Shown: positions 18,126 through 28,160 of the stretch, piece after piece
Numbering within the stretch: position 1 is the first letter of the stretch
How the letters are laid out: the number at the start of each line of letters is the position of its first letter
Assembly: GCA_018714895.1 (NCBI GenBank)
Contig: DVMQ01000018.1
Coordinates: 186,001-250,000, forward strand
DNA length: 64,000 bases
DNA from: Coprovicinus avistercoris
GTDB taxonomy: Bacteria; Actinomycetota; Coriobacteriia; Coriobacteriales; Atopobiaceae
Direction: 5' to 3'
Program-made: the position numbers and the translations under genes
The notes under the pieces: generated by a model
What the model was told of the DNA's origin: nothing
The model's database searches: none
What the model saw: only the letters and a program-made list of their open reading frames with translations

Positions 18126-21100
18126 ATGGAGAGGAAATTTAAGTCCATGGACGGCAACGAGGCGGCGGCGTACGTCTCGTATGCGTTCACTGAGGTGGCG
18201 GGCATCTACCCGATCACCCCATCCAGCCCCATGGCCGACCACGTTGATCAGTGGGCAGCCCAGGGCATGAAGAACGTCTTTGGCACACCGGTTAAGGTTG
18301 TCGAGATGGAGTCTGAGGCGGGCGCCGCTGGCACCGTTCACGGCTCACTTGGCGCTGGTGCTCTTACGACCACCTATACAGCGTCGCAGGGTCTGCTCCT
18401 CATGATCCCGAATATGTATAAGATCGCTGGCGAGGGCCTGCCGGGCGTTTTCCATGTGTCGGCTCGTACGGTTGCCTCCCACGCGCTTAACATTTTCGGC
18501 GATCACTCCGATGTTATGGCTTGCCGTCAGACCGGCTTCGCCATGCTCGCTGAGGGCAATGTCCAGGAAGTAATGGATCTCGCACCCGTTGCTCACCTTG
18601 CAGCTATTGAGGGCAAGGTTCCGTTCCTGAACTTCTTTGACGGCTTCCGCACTTCTCACGAGATTCAGAAGGTTGCTGTTTGGGACTTCGACGATCTGAA
18701 GGACATGCTCGACATGGACGCTGTCCAGGCGTTCCGCGATCACGCCCTCAATCCGGAGCATCCGCATGCACGCGGCTCCCATGAGAACGGCGACATCTTC
18801 TTCCAGCATCGTGAGGCTTGCAACAAGGCCTATGACGCCCTGCCCGCCGTTGTTCAGTCCTACATGGACAAGATCAACGAGAAGCTTGGCACCAGCTATC
18901 ACCTGTTCGACTACTATGGCGCTGACGACGCTGATCGCGTTGTCGTGTGTATGGGTTCGTTCTGCGACACCCTTGAAGAGGTTATCGATTACCTCAACGC
19001 TCATGGTGAGAAGGTCGGCTTGGTCAAGGTCCGTCTGTATCGTCCGTGGTCCATTGAAGACTTCGTTGCTGCTCTTCCTGAGACCGTCAAGAAGATTGCT
19101 GTTCTCGACCGCACCAAGGAGCCGGGTTCCATTGGCGAGCCGCTCTACGAGGACGTTATTACTGCTCTGTATGAGAGTGGTAAGACCGGCATTACCGTTG
19201 TTGGTGGCCGTTATGGTCTTGGTTCTAAGGACGAGCCTCCTGCAGCAGCCTTTGCTGTATACAAGGAGCTCGAGGCCGACGAGCCCAAGCGTGAGTTCAC
19301 CATCGGCATCGAGGATGACGTTACCAACCTCTCCCTGCCCATGGATCCTGACGCTCCCAATACTGCCGATCCGAGCACCATTGAGTGCAAGTTCTGGGGT
19401 CTTGGTGGCGATGGTACCGTTGGTGCCAACAAGAACTCCATCAAGATCATCGGTGACCACACCGACAAGTACGTTCAGGCCTACTTCCAGTACGACTCAA
19501 AGAAGACGGGCGGCGTAACCATTTCGCACCTGCGCTTTGGTGATTCCCCCATTCGTTCGCCGTACTACATCAACAAGGCCAACTTCGTTGCTTGCCACAA
19601 CCCCTCTTACATCATCAAGGGCTTCCCCATGGTCCGCGATGTCAAGCCTGGCGGTACCTTCCTGGTAAACTGCCAGTGGTCTGACGAAGAGTTTGCTTCT
19701 CACCTGCCAGCTGTTGCTAAGCGTTATATCGCTCAGAACAACATCAAGGTGTACCTCATCGATGCTATTGACCTGGCAGAGAAGGTCGGCATGGGCAAGC
19801 GCACCAACACGGTGCTCCAGTCCGCATTCTTCTCCCTGGCACAGGTGCTTCCCGCTGAGGATGCTATCCAGTACATGAAGGATGCTGCTGAGAAGTCCTA
19901 CGCCAAGAAGGGCCAGAGCATCGTCGAGGCCAACTGGAAGGCCATTGACGCTGGCGCAACTGCATTCCGTGAGTTCGAAGTTCCTGCAGACTGGGCAGAC
20001 GCCACCGACGAGCCCAAGAAGCTTACGCTTGAGGGCCGTGAGGCAATCATCAAGCAGGTCCGTGAGCTCATGGAGCCCATTAACCGTATGGACGGCGACT
20101 CCCTGCCTGTCTCCAAGTTTGTTGATTACGCAGACGGCCAGTGGGAGCTCGGTGCTTCTCAGTACGAGAAGCGCGGCGTTGCCGTTATGGTTCCGCATTG
20201 GGATGAGACCAAGTGCATCCAGTGCAACCAGTGCTCATTCGTGTGCCCGCACGCCACGATTCGCCCGATCGTTATGAACGCCGAGGAGCAGGCTGCTGCA
20301 CCCGAGAACATGCGTCGTATCGACCTTACGATCCCCAAGGGCACCGGCTACACCTTCACCATGGCTGTAAGCCCGCTCGACTGCATGGGCTGCACCAACT
20401 GCACCAAGGTCTGCCCGAAGGACGCCCTTACCATGGTTCCGCAGGAGTCCGAGCTCGATCAGGCACCTGTTTGGGATTACGCCGTTAACAAGGTCTCCGA
20501 GAAGAGCGAGCTTGTTGCTGCCAACGTTAAGGGCAGCCAGTATGCTAAGCCCTATCTCGAGTTCTCCGGCTCTTGCGCCGGCTGCGCTGAGACCGCTTAT
20601 GCACGTCTCATCACACAGGTCTGCGGCGACCGTATGTTTATCTCCAACGCTACTGGCTGCTCTTCAATTTGGGGCAACCCAGCAGCAACTTCACCGTTTA
20701 CCGTTAATGCTTGCGGCCATGGCCCTGCATGGAACAACTCGCTGTTCGAGGATAACGCTGAGCATGGTCTTGGTCTCGCCCTTGGTTATCAGGCTGTCCA
20801 GGACAAGATTGTTGCCGAGACCGAGGAGATCCTGCAGTGCGATAAGGCTTCCGATGAGCTGAAGACCGCCGCAACTGCTTGGCTTGAGGTCCGCAAGGAC
20901 GCCAAGGCCAGCAAGGCTGCAGCTGAGGCATACGTTGCTGAGCTCGAGAAGTCTGATTGCAAGAAGGCCAAGGCTGTTCTTGCTGACAAGGCTTATCTCA
21001 CCAAGAAGTCCTTCTGGATCTTCGGTGGTGACGGCTGGGCTTATGACATCGGCTTCGGTGGTCTCGACCACGTTCTTGCTTCCGGCAACGATGTAAACGT

Positions 21101-21662
21101 CTTCGTCTTTGACACCGAGGTTTACTCCAACACCGGCGGCCAGGCTTCCAAGTCTTCCAACCTTGGCCAGGTTGCACAGTTTGCTGCAGCCGGTAAGACC
21201 ACGAAGAAGAAGAGCCTTGCTGAGATTGCTATGACCTATGGCTATGTATACGTAGCTCAGGTTGCTATGGGCGCCAACCCCGCTCAGACGCTCAAGGCAA
21301 TCCATGAGGCCGAGGCTTACGATGGTCCTTCCCTCATCATTGGCTACAGCCCCTGCGAGATGCACTCCATCAAGAAGGGTGGTATGCAGAACTGCCAGGC
21401 CGAGATGAAGAAGGCTGTCGAGTGCGGCTACTGGAACCTCTTCCGCTTCAACCCGGCTGCTCCGGACGGCAAGAAGTTCTCGCTCGATTCCAAGGAGCCG
21501 AAAGAGGGCTATCAGGACTTCCTGATGAACGAGGCTCGCTATGCTTCGCTTACCCGCTCCTTCCCCGAGCGCGCTAAGGAACTCTTCGCCGAGAATGAGG
21601 AAGCCGCAATGGCACGCTATGCACACCTGATCAAGCTCAAGGATCTTTACGCTGACGAATAG
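18126..21662 (+). CDS. nifJ: Pyruvate:ferredoxin (flavodoxin) oxidoreductase
   Basis: A single-chain PFOR of 1178 residues, the normal length. It converts pyruvate and CoA to acetyl-CoA, CO2 and reduced ferredoxin. The N-terminal domain carries YPITPSSPMADHVD; two 4Fe-4S clusters are bound by CIQCNQCSFVCP (from residue 697) and CMGCTNCTKVCP (from 753). CAGC and the C-terminal region hold the third cluster ligands, and GDGWAYDIGFGG with EVYSNTGGQ near 965-1005 binds thiamine diphosphate. ATG at 18126 follows GGAGAGGGG. Codon use is strongly biased to C- and G-ending codons, unlike many neighbours, consistent with very high expression. Reduced ferredoxin could feed the hydrogenase-like protein at 60.4 kb. 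Confidence 0.97.
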   Translation: MERKFKSMDGNEAAAYVSYAFTEVAGIYPITPSSPMADHVDQWAAQGMKNVFGTPVKVVEMESEAGAAGTVHGSLGAGALTTTYTASQGLLLMIPNMYKIAGEGLPGVFHVSARTVASHALNIFGDHSDVMACRQTGFAMLAEGNVQEVMDLAPVAHLAAIEGKVPFLNFFDGFRTSHEIQKVAVWDFDDLKDMLDMDAVQAFRDHALNPEHPHARGSHENGDIFFQHREACNKAYDALPAVVQSYMDKINEKLGTSYHLFDYYGADDADRVVVCMGSFCDTLEEVIDYLNAHGEKVGLVKVRLYRPWSIEDFVAALPETVKKIAVLDRTKEPGSIGEPLYEDVITALYESGKTGITVVGGRYGLGSKDEPPAAAFAVYKELEADEPKREFTIGIEDDVTNLSLPMDPDAPNTADPSTIECKFWGLGGDGTVGANKNSIKIIGDHTDKYVQAYFQYDSKKTGGVTISHLRFGDSPIRSPYYINKANFVACHNPSYIIKGFPMVRDVKPGGTFLVNCQWSDEEFASHLPAVAKRYIAQNNIKVYLIDAIDLAEKVGMGKRTNTVLQSAFFSLAQVLPAEDAIQYMKDAAEKSYAKKGQSIVEANWKAIDAGATAFREFEVPADWADATDEPKKLTLEGREAIIKQVRELMEPINRMDGDSLPVSKFVDYADGQWELGASQYEKRGVAVMVPHWDETKCIQCNQCSFVCPHATIRPIVMNAEEQAAAPENMRRIDLTIPKGTGYTFTMAVSPLDCMGCTNCTKVCPKDALTMVPQESELDQAPVWDYAVNKVSEKSELVAANVKGSQYAKPYLEFSGSCAGCAETAYARLITQVCGDRMFISNATGCSSIWGNPAATSPFTVNACGHGPAWNNSLFEDNAEHGLGLALGYQAVQDKIVAETEEILQCDKASDELKTAATAWLEVRKDAKASKAAAEAYVAELEKSDCKKAKAVLADKAYLTKKSFWIFGGDGWAYDIGFGGLDHVLASGNDVNVFVFDTEVYSNTGGQASKSSNLGQVAQFAAAGKTTKKKSLAEIAMTYGYVYVAQVAMGANPAQTLKAIHEAEAYDGPSLIIGYSPCEMHSIKKGGMQNCQAEMKKAVECGYWNLFRFNPAAPDGKKFSLDSKEPKEGYQDFLMNEARYASLTRSFPERAKELFAENEEAAMARYAHLIKLKDLYADE

Positions 21663-21696
21663 TCTGTGTATGTGCACATAGCTGCATTAAGAATGA

Positions 21697-21727
21697 GAGC
21701 CCGTCGAGAAATCGGCGGGCTCTTTTT
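21697..21727 (+). terminator. nifJ terminator
   Basis: Eleven-base stem (one G-U) with a GAAA tetraloop followed by five T, 34 bases after the nifJ stop. Confidence 0.88.
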
Positions 21728-21785
21728 GAAGCAAGTTTTTGATTGTAAATAGCAGGCTTGCTTAGCTCTGTAAATAGATTTTGAA

Positions 21786-23978
21786 CTACAAAGAAAGCAG
21801 CGGCGTCATCTTTCCTTGAGAAAGAATGGTTACACGGTGCATAGCACGAGAGATGGCGGTATAAAGACGTCGACGTGCGAGTGGCTCATCTAGATACACA
21901 TCTGCTTGTGCATCGGGAATAATAACTCCGTCGAACTCGAGGCCTTTAGCAAGGGTGAGATCGAGCAGGACCACTCCATCTGCTGGAAGCGTGTCATCAC
22001 GGTGCATTACTCGAACGGTATCTCCGAGCTGCTTTGCCAACCATCCCATACGTCCTCGATCAAGCGTAATAATTGCCGTGAGTCCTTCTTGAGCGGAAGC
22101 GTTAGCAACTTCATTGCGAAGGGCACTCAGATAGCGATCGCGCCCTTCATCGCTGACAGAGCCATCAACAAACTCAGAGATAACAGGCGAAATACCGGAA
22201 GGATGAACCGAGGTAAGACGAACCTGCTTATCCTGAGGCAGAAGACTCGCAAACAAGTCGGTGATCTCAGGTGAAGAACGGTAGCTTGTGAGCAGTTCTA
22301 CCTCTTCGACCTCGCGTTTGCCATCTGCAGCAAAAACGTTACGGATTTGGGGGAAGGATGCGGTGCCTTCACGAATTGCCTGGAACTCATCACCGAGGAG
22401 CATAAAGTGTGCTTGTGAGAAATACCGTGCAAGAACAAGCAATTGCGTTTCGGTGTAATCTTGCACCTCGTCAATAAGGACATATCGGACGTTCTTAGCG
22501 CTATTCCCGGTAATTGCGATCTTAAGATACAGCCATGCTGCTGCCGATAGACCACGGGTTCCCAAGATGCGCATACCAATGCGATCTACCCTGAGCCAAT
22601 CACCCCGCTCAACAAGCTCATGTGCGCGCTCAAATTGAGGGGTGAGATAGGCCCTTGTCCAACGGATGGTTTCGTCCTCATCAAGCGGGTTGATGGTTTC
22701 ACCAAAAGCTTCGATTTGTTCGTCGATATTGAGGCTGAGCACTTCTTCCTGGAGATCGGCATCTTTCGACAACGAAGTAAGACGACGCTCCAAACGCTCA
22801 TGCAAGTCATCTTTGACAAGCGATGAGAAACGAGGGCACACACCAAAACGTTCGAACTTCTCTGCGGCACTTACCACTTGGGACGTTTTGAGCAATACGC
22901 GACCATCAACAGCAATTTCATGAAAATCGTCGGGCTCAAGCACAAGATCTTTCAAGCCTTGATCGAGAGCAAGCAGTATCTGAGGATTGTCGTCAGCGCC
23001 CGTTCCTCGTTCAGAAAGACCGAGTTCAGTCAAGAAGGAACGCCAGGTACGTACTTGTGGATTTGCTTCTCCCAAGGAGGGGAGAACAGTATCGATATAG
23101 CTCTCGAAGACATCGTTCGGCGTGAAAAGAAACACTTGGTCGGGACTGAGCGTTTCTCGCTCACGATAGAGCAGGTATGCAATGCGCTGCAGCATTACTG
23201 AGGTTTTACCGGAACCAGCAACACCATTAACGATAAGAACGTCAATATCCTTATGACGAATAACTTCGTTCTGTTCACGCTGAATCGTTGCTGTAATGGC
23301 CTGGAGCTTTTCGGTGTGGTGCCGGCGAAGGCTCTCAAGAAGTAATGAGTCTTGAATAGCTACGGTGGTATCGAAGTACATGTCAAGATGGTCACGGGTA
23401 ATCTCAAACTGACGTCTGAGCTCAAGCGTAACGTGACGCGTACGACCATCTACCTCATATGAGGTATCGCCCATCTCCTGATTGTAATAGGTCTCGGCAA
23501 CGGGGCTTCGCCAGTCGACAATGAGTGGATGGCGTTTCTCATCAGTAATACCAACAGCGCCGATATAAATATCGCGCGGGGGACGTCCTGGCCTCATACG
23601 AAGACGAACTTTGGCGAAATAGGGACGCTGTAAGAGCAGAAGAACACGACGGAGTTTATCGGTTGTGAAGTCGTGATACTGGTTATACGCATCAATAACG
23701 CTGTTGAGCGTCTCAATGGCAGCCAGTGTTTCCATAGTCTCGTCTGCGCCGCCAAAGTCGATGCGAATCTCTTCGCTCAAGTCTTTGAGGTCTTGAGCTG
23801 CACCAGCATGACCAGTTTCGAGCTCCTCGCCGATCTCGTCACGCATGCGTTCAAGTTTTGTATATACCTCAGAGAGGTACGCCTGTTCTTCTCTATAGAC
23901 AGGATCAGTCGAAAGATCTTTCTGTTCATTGTCAGATACAACAGATGATTCAGAAACAGCTGAGGGATGGCTGTCCAT
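21786..23978 (-). CDS. helD: HelD/UvrD-like ATPase, RNA polymerase recycling factor
   Basis: A 730-residue superfamily 1 helicase-like ATPase. The N-terminal 110 residues are a coiled-coil arm (AYLSEVYTKLERMRDEIGEE), a HelD feature that enters the RNA polymerase secondary channel. Walker A is VAGSGKTS near residue 252, Walker B is VLIDEVQDY, and helicase motifs LTSYRSS and AKGLEFD follow. HelD frees RNA polymerase from DNA or RNA and can protect it from rifamycins in actinobacteria. ATG at 23978 has GGAGG four bases upstream; the longer frame adds 22 residues. Distinction from other UvrD-like proteins rests on the N-terminal arm and length. Confidence 0.82.
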   Translation of the reverse strand: MDSHPSAVSESSVVSDNEQKDLSTDPVYREEQAYLSEVYTKLERMRDEIGEELETGHAGAAQDLKDLSEEIRIDFGGADETMETLAAIETLNSVIDAYNQYHDFTTDKLRRVLLLLQRPYFAKVRLRMRPGRPPRDIYIGAVGITDEKRHPLIVDWRSPVAETYYNQEMGDTSYEVDGRTRHVTLELRRQFEITRDHLDMYFDTTVAIQDSLLLESLRRHHTEKLQAITATIQREQNEVIRHKDIDVLIVNGVAGSGKTSVMLQRIAYLLYRERETLSPDQVFLFTPNDVFESYIDTVLPSLGEANPQVRTWRSFLTELGLSERGTGADDNPQILLALDQGLKDLVLEPDDFHEIAVDGRVLLKTSQVVSAAEKFERFGVCPRFSSLVKDDLHERLERRLTSLSKDADLQEEVLSLNIDEQIEAFGETINPLDEDETIRWTRAYLTPQFERAHELVERGDWLRVDRIGMRILGTRGLSAAAWLYLKIAITGNSAKNVRYVLIDEVQDYTETQLLVLARYFSQAHFMLLGDEFQAIREGTASFPQIRNVFAADGKREVEEVELLTSYRSSPEITDLFASLLPQDKQVRLTSVHPSGISPVISEFVDGSVSDEGRDRYLSALRNEVANASAQEGLTAIITLDRGRMGWLAKQLGDTVRVMHRDDTLPADGVVLLDLTLAKGLEFDGVIIPDAQADVYLDEPLARRRLYTAISRAMHRVTILSQGKMTPLLSL

Positions 23979-24030
23979 GAGACCTCCAATAGCAGAAAAA
24001 TGGACATACCATCGTAGCGCAAAAGCGTTC

Positions 24031-24615
24031 TTACAAACAGGCAAGTTCTATTCGTTGCTTAAGTTCATCAATTCCCTGGTGTGTTGCAGATGAGGTAATG
24101 ACCATGTCCTCTGGCTCAAGTCCAAAAGAGCGAGCAAGTACAGAGGCTTGTCTTTGCTGTTTGGAGCGAGTGAGCTTATCTGCTTTGGTCAGAACAATAA
24201 CATGCGGCAGTTGTAGTTCTGCAATGTAGGAAAGCATTTGAATATCGAGCTTTTGCGCCTCATGTCGTATATCTACCAAAACACAAACGAGCTTAAGGGG
24301 ACGCTCGGATTCAAAGTAACCTGAGATAAGATCTGCCCATCTCTGACGTTCGGTTTGGTTGACACGCGCAAAACCATAGCCGGGAAGATCCACGAGGTGA
24401 ATTCGATCTACCTGGAAGAAATTGATATTTGCCGTTTTTCCTGGCTGTGATGAGACCTTGGCTAGAGCCTTACGACCAACAAGGCCGTTAAGCAGTGATG
24501 ATTTTCCAACGTTGGAACGACCGGCGAGTGCTATTTCTGGTGCATTGGGTTTGGGGAGTTGGTCGATAGTGCCATAGGAGGCAATAAATTGGGCCTTCTG
24601 GTAGTTAATTGCCAT
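24031..24615 (-). CDS. engB: Ribosome biogenesis GTP-binding protein EngB/YsxC
   Basis: A 194-residue GTPase needed for 50S subunit assembly. G1 is GRSNVGKSS, G2 lies in KTANINFF, G3 is DLPGYGFA and G4 is TKADKL. ATG at 24615 has AAGG ten bases upstream and begins MAINYQKAQF, as usual for the family; an ATG 11 codons earlier is also open. It is upstream of helD on the same strand with a 52-base gap and probably co-transcribed. It is divergent from the PRD regulator. Confidence 0.93.
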   Translation of the reverse strand: MAINYQKAQFIASYGTIDQLPKPNAPEIALAGRSNVGKSSLLNGLVGRKALAKVSSQPGKTANINFFQVDRIHLVDLPGYGFARVNQTERQRWADLISGYFESERPLKLVCVLVDIRHEAQKLDIQMLSYIAELQLPHVIVLTKADKLTRSKQQRQASVLARSFGLEPEDMVITSSATHQGIDELKQRIELACL

Positions 24616-24811
24616 GAAAATAGACCTTTCTATCAACCGATTGTTCAAAGTAAATCTGAACTTCCCATTTCATAAGAATTACAAAGTGCAGGGTAGTATA
24701 CCTATAGGCTATTATGCCTATCCCTAAAAGAAATACATCTTTATTTAGCCGGAATTCCTTGGTGAGTACATGCGCTTGGAGCCGGTTCTTGTTGCGAAGT
24801 GGTGGTATGCG

Positions 24812-26440
24812 ATGAACAGAAGGATAGCTTTCATTCTGAAAGATCTAGCCCACTCTGTTGATACGCTGAGCTTGTTAGAACTTTCCAAGCGCTATGGAGT
24901 GTCAGAGCGGACCATACGCAACGATATAACTCAGCTCAATACCATGCTCAGACAGGCAGGAATAGGTGAGCTCACCTTTGATTTAGGTGGTGCAATCGTT
25001 CTGCCCCCAGATTTCTCTCATGCGCAAAAGGCTTTGCATGTTTCAGACACAGTGTCATATAGGCTTTCATCCGAAGAGCGTGCTGTCTTTGGTGCTGCAC
25101 TTCTTATTGCCAGTCGTGATTACCTTACAACCAACGAACTGGCAAAGATCTTTTCTGTAAGCAGAACTACCGTCTTAAACGATTTGTCCGACATCAAACA
25201 GACGGTGATAACTGCGGGTCTTCAAGTTGAATCGAAAGCAGGAAAAGGAATGCGAGCGATTGGTCCTGAGAGCGCTCGTCGTTTGTTTCTTGTTGATCTG
25301 TTAGTGCGCAGGGACCCAGTATCGAGCCTGTGGCTTTCTTCGGCTGAAAAACTGCAGATTCAAAAAGCAACTCGTCTTGCTCAAAAAGTCTTGGAGGAAG
25401 CTTCGCAAAAATTTGGTATTTCGCTTCCCGATATGAACTATCAAACAGCAGTGTGCGTTCTGATCATTACGATTATTCGTGTCGAAAATGGCGTCTCGCT
25501 TGATGGCTTAGAGGACGAGTTTTTAGGATGTTCTCGCGAGTTTGTAGGTCCTTATGAACACGAGATAATGAGTCTCATGGCTCAGCAATGTAACGTAAGT
25601 CTTTCGAGTGATGATGAACTCTTCTTTACGGCAGTTGCTCAGACCTTTCGTTATCACAACAAGAGCGCAATAAAAGTTGATAAAGCAAATGTGACCCAGA
25701 TTGCTCAGAATTTTATTCGAGGGGTTTCTCAGCGATTGGAAGTTGGCTTAGAAGGCGATATGGAACTTCTAGGACAACTCTCAAACTATTTTGGCATGAT
25801 CTTTGTTTCTGCAGAACCCCTCAAAGCTGATGATCCAATTGCAGGAGGAATTGCTCAAAATCAATCGTGGATTTTAGAGGCAGTTCAAAGTGAACTCACT
25901 TTTGTGGAACCGATTATTGGACGCCCTCTTGGAGATGATGAAGCTGCTGGTATTACCCTTTGTTTCTGTGCTGCTATTGAGCGTTGGAAAGTTGTTCGAG
26001 GCTATCCAAGGGTAGTAGTGGTGTGTTCGGGTGGTGATACCACAGCGCATCTTATGGCAGAACAACTGCGCAGAAGATTTGGTGTGCGCGTAGTGAAACT
26101 GCTGCGTGTACATGAGGCAAAATCGATTGATACAACATCGGCAGATCTCGTAGTGAGTACGACACCACTTACAAATTGTAAGATTCCCCTTGCCGTTGTT
26201 CATCCCGTGTTAGATGAACGAGATCTTGCGCTCATTGCTCAAAAACTTGATGAGATGGGCATTGGTTGGAGTATAACGGCTGCATCTCAAAAGCATGTTG
26301 TAGGACAAGGCCAAAGTAATCACCATGATGATGGAGAAGCACTCCTGAATGAATTGATGCCGGTGATAGAACAGCGAGTTGGCGCTTCAGATCCCCTTCT
26401 TGAAAAGGTGCGCACAATTGTTTTGCAACATTTTTCTTAA
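24812..26440 (+). CDS. PRD-containing transcriptional activator (LicR/MtlR-like) with EIIB-like domain
   Basis: A 542-residue regulator. Two N-terminal HTH units are visible (LLELSKRYGVSERTIRND and TTNELAKIFSVSRTTVLND), then two PTS regulation domains (roughly 190-400) and an EIIB-like domain starting VVVVCSGGDTTAHLMAEQL, whose Cys sits where EIIB proteins are phosphorylated. There is no full EIIA domain: the protein ends about 100 residues short of typical LicR/MtlR. Such proteins activate PTS operons according to phosphorylation by HPr and EII components. The start is uncertain: ATG at 24812 has GGTGG six bases upstream, while ATG at 24770 adds 14 residues. The likely target is the EIIC gene downstream. 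Confidence 0.85.
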   Translation: MNRRIAFILKDLAHSVDTLSLLELSKRYGVSERTIRNDITQLNTMLRQAGIGELTFDLGGAIVLPPDFSHAQKALHVSDTVSYRLSSEERAVFGAALLIASRDYLTTNELAKIFSVSRTTVLNDLSDIKQTVITAGLQVESKAGKGMRAIGPESARRLFLVDLLVRRDPVSSLWLSSAEKLQIQKATRLAQKVLEEASQKFGISLPDMNYQTAVCVLIITIIRVENGVSLDGLEDEFLGCSREFVGPYEHEIMSLMAQQCNVSLSSDDELFFTAVAQTFRYHNKSAIKVDKANVTQIAQNFIRGVSQRLEVGLEGDMELLGQLSNYFGMIFVSAEPLKADDPIAGGIAQNQSWILEAVQSELTFVEPIIGRPLGDDEAAGITLCFCAAIERWKVVRGYPRVVVVCSGGDTTAHLMAEQLRRRFGVRVVKLLRVHEAKSIDTTSADLVVSTTPLTNCKIPLAVVHPVLDERDLALIAQKLDEMGIGWSITAASQKHVVGQGQSNHHDDGEALLNELMPVIEQRVGASDPLLEKVRTIVLQHFS

Positions 26441-26537
26441 CTGCTGAGTGCTCTGAATGACCTTACAAGCTCTCTATAAAACACTGCCTAATTAAACACT
26501 TGTTGACCGAAATATCAGTGGCTTTTACACGCAACTT

Positions 26538-26556
26538 ACTTTCGGTGAACGGAAGT
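26538..26556. promoter_or_regulatory. Candidate operator upstream of EIIC gene
   Basis: The imperfect palindrome ACTTTCGGTGAACGGAAGT lies 125 bases before the EIIC start. On the other strand it contains CGTTCACCGAA, which resembles sites at 40748 and 62594. Binding partner unknown. Confidence 0.4.
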
Positions 26557-26680
26557 TTTAGTCGGTTAGCGCAATTTCTTTCATAGAAGCGTGAAGAACA
26601 TTTGACTGGTCTGATGAAGATTCTGTAGCTATGTTTGTTTCGTGATTCGCTTTTAGGACATGGAAGGAGAGAGCGTAAGG

Positions 26681-28066
26681 ATGGATGTCCTCTATAACGT
26701 CGTCCAGTACATTCTGGGCTTCGGCGCAGCGGTATTCGTGCCGCTCATTATGCTCATCATCGGTCTGCTCTGCCGCATGAAGTTTGCGGATGCATTCATT
26801 GCAGCACTGACGCTGGGCATTGCTTTTACTGGCATGAATGTTGTTATTAACTTCATGACTGGTGCCATTACTCCGGCTGCACAGGGTCTTGCCGATGCAA
26901 CCGGCATTGCTCTGCCGACAGTTGACGTGGGCTGGCCTGCACTTTCTGCTATTGCTTGGGCATGGCCCTATGGTGTTCTGTGCTTCCCGCTGCTCATTGC
27001 CATCAATGCAATCATGCTGGCAACGAACACCACCAACGTTCTGAACGTTGACCTTTGGAACGCTTGGACCAAGCTGTGCACCTGCGTTATTACGTACTAT
27101 CTCTGCAGCTCTGCTGGTATGGCTGAGGGTCTTGCAATTGCTATGGGCTTCATTGCTGCTGCAATTCAGATCATCGCTGAGCTCAAGATTGGTGACGCTA
27201 TTCAGCCCACCATTGAGAATGTTACCGGCATTCCTGGCGTTACGGTTCCGCATGCTCTGATGCTCACCTGCACCATCGTGCTTCCTTTTGAGCTCATTCT
27301 TCAGCGTATTCCTGCTATTGAGAACAACAAGGTTGACGCTAAATGGCTCCGCAGCAAGATTGGTATCTTCGGTGAGAACTCTGTCATGGGCTTCATCATC
27401 GGCCTTCTGCTTGGTGCTGTTGCTTATCGTGAGCTTCAGGCTGCTCTGACCCTTGCTATTCAGGCTGCTACTGCTCTTACGCTCTTCCCGATGGTTTCTA
27501 AGCTCTTCATGCAGGCACTTTCCCCCATCTCCGATGCAGTGGGCGACTTCATGAAGAAGCGTTTCGCCGGCAAGCAGCTCATCATTGGTCTTGACTGGCC
27601 TATTCTTGCTGGTTCCAACGAGCTTTGGGTTACCACCGTTCTGCTCATCCCGTTCGAGCTCGTATTTGCCTTCCTGCTTACCCCGCTTGGCAACACCGTG
27701 CTGCCGTTCGCTGGTATCGTCAATATCTGCCTCGCACCAGTGCTGCTGATGATGACCGGTGGCAACCTCACGAAGATGCTTATCGAGGGCATTATCGTTA
27801 CCCCGGTCTATCTGCTGGCTTCTTCAAGCTTCGCACCGTATCTGACTGAGCTTGCTCGTACGTTCTCGCCGGACTCCCTTGCAGGTATCGATCAGAACGC
27901 AATGATCACCTGGGCTACACTCGAAACTCCGGACTTCCGTTGGTCTGTTGCCAACGCACTTTCCGGTCACCTGCCTGGCATTATTTGCTTCATCGTTTGG
28001 GTTGTCCTGTTCGTTGCACTGATGAAGTTCTTCAAGAAGCGCAACGAGAAGCTTGCAACTGCATAG
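26681..28066 (+). CDS. PTS system galactitol-type EIIC permease
   Basis: A 461-residue membrane protein with about 12 hydrophobic segments and the EIIC-GAT pattern (QYILGFGAAVFVPLIMLIIG, TNVLNVDLWN, ENSVMGFIIGLLLG). EIIC forms the sugar channel of a PTS permease, here likely for galactitol or another polyol. No EIIA or EIIB gene adjoins it, which is unusual; they must be elsewhere if it works as a PTS. ATG at 26681 begins MDVLYNVVQ with GGAG about ten bases upstream. Codon use is highly biased, suggesting strong expression. It probably answers to the PRD regulator 240 bases upstream. Confidence 0.88.
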   Translation: MDVLYNVVQYILGFGAAVFVPLIMLIIGLLCRMKFADAFIAALTLGIAFTGMNVVINFMTGAITPAAQGLADATGIALPTVDVGWPALSAIAWAWPYGVLCFPLLIAINAIMLATNTTNVLNVDLWNAWTKLCTCVITYYLCSSAGMAEGLAIAMGFIAAAIQIIAELKIGDAIQPTIENVTGIPGVTVPHALMLTCTIVLPFELILQRIPAIENNKVDAKWLRSKIGIFGENSVMGFIIGLLLGAVAYRELQAALTLAIQAATALTLFPMVSKLFMQALSPISDAVGDFMKKRFAGKQLIIGLDWPILAGSNELWVTTVLLIPFELVFAFLLTPLGNTVLPFAGIVNICLAPVLLMMTGGNLTKMLIEGIIVTPVYLLASSSFAPYLTELARTFSPDSLAGIDQNAMITWATLETPDFRWSVANALSGHLPGIICFIVWVVLFVALMKFFKKRNEKLATA

Positions 28067-28111
28067 TTTCAACTAAAGCAGTTCAAAAACTAACATAGCT
28101 CCCAACTCCAG

Positions 28112-28143
28112 TCGCCTCGCCGTCCTGACGGGGCGATTTTTTT
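28112..28143 (+). terminator. EIIC gene terminator
   Basis: A GC-rich hairpin (CGCC / GGCG outer pairs and CCGT / ACGG inner pairs with a bulge) is followed by seven or more T. Confidence 0.75.
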
Positions 28144-28160
28144 GTTTAAAAAACATCTTC

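Noticed and set aside
18345..19460. A 371-codon open frame antisense to nifJ, and similar long frames at 19497-20198 and 20691-21677 (minus)
   Set aside because: They lie wholly inside nifJ, have no credible ribosome-binding sites or family motifs, and are explained by nifJ codon bias.
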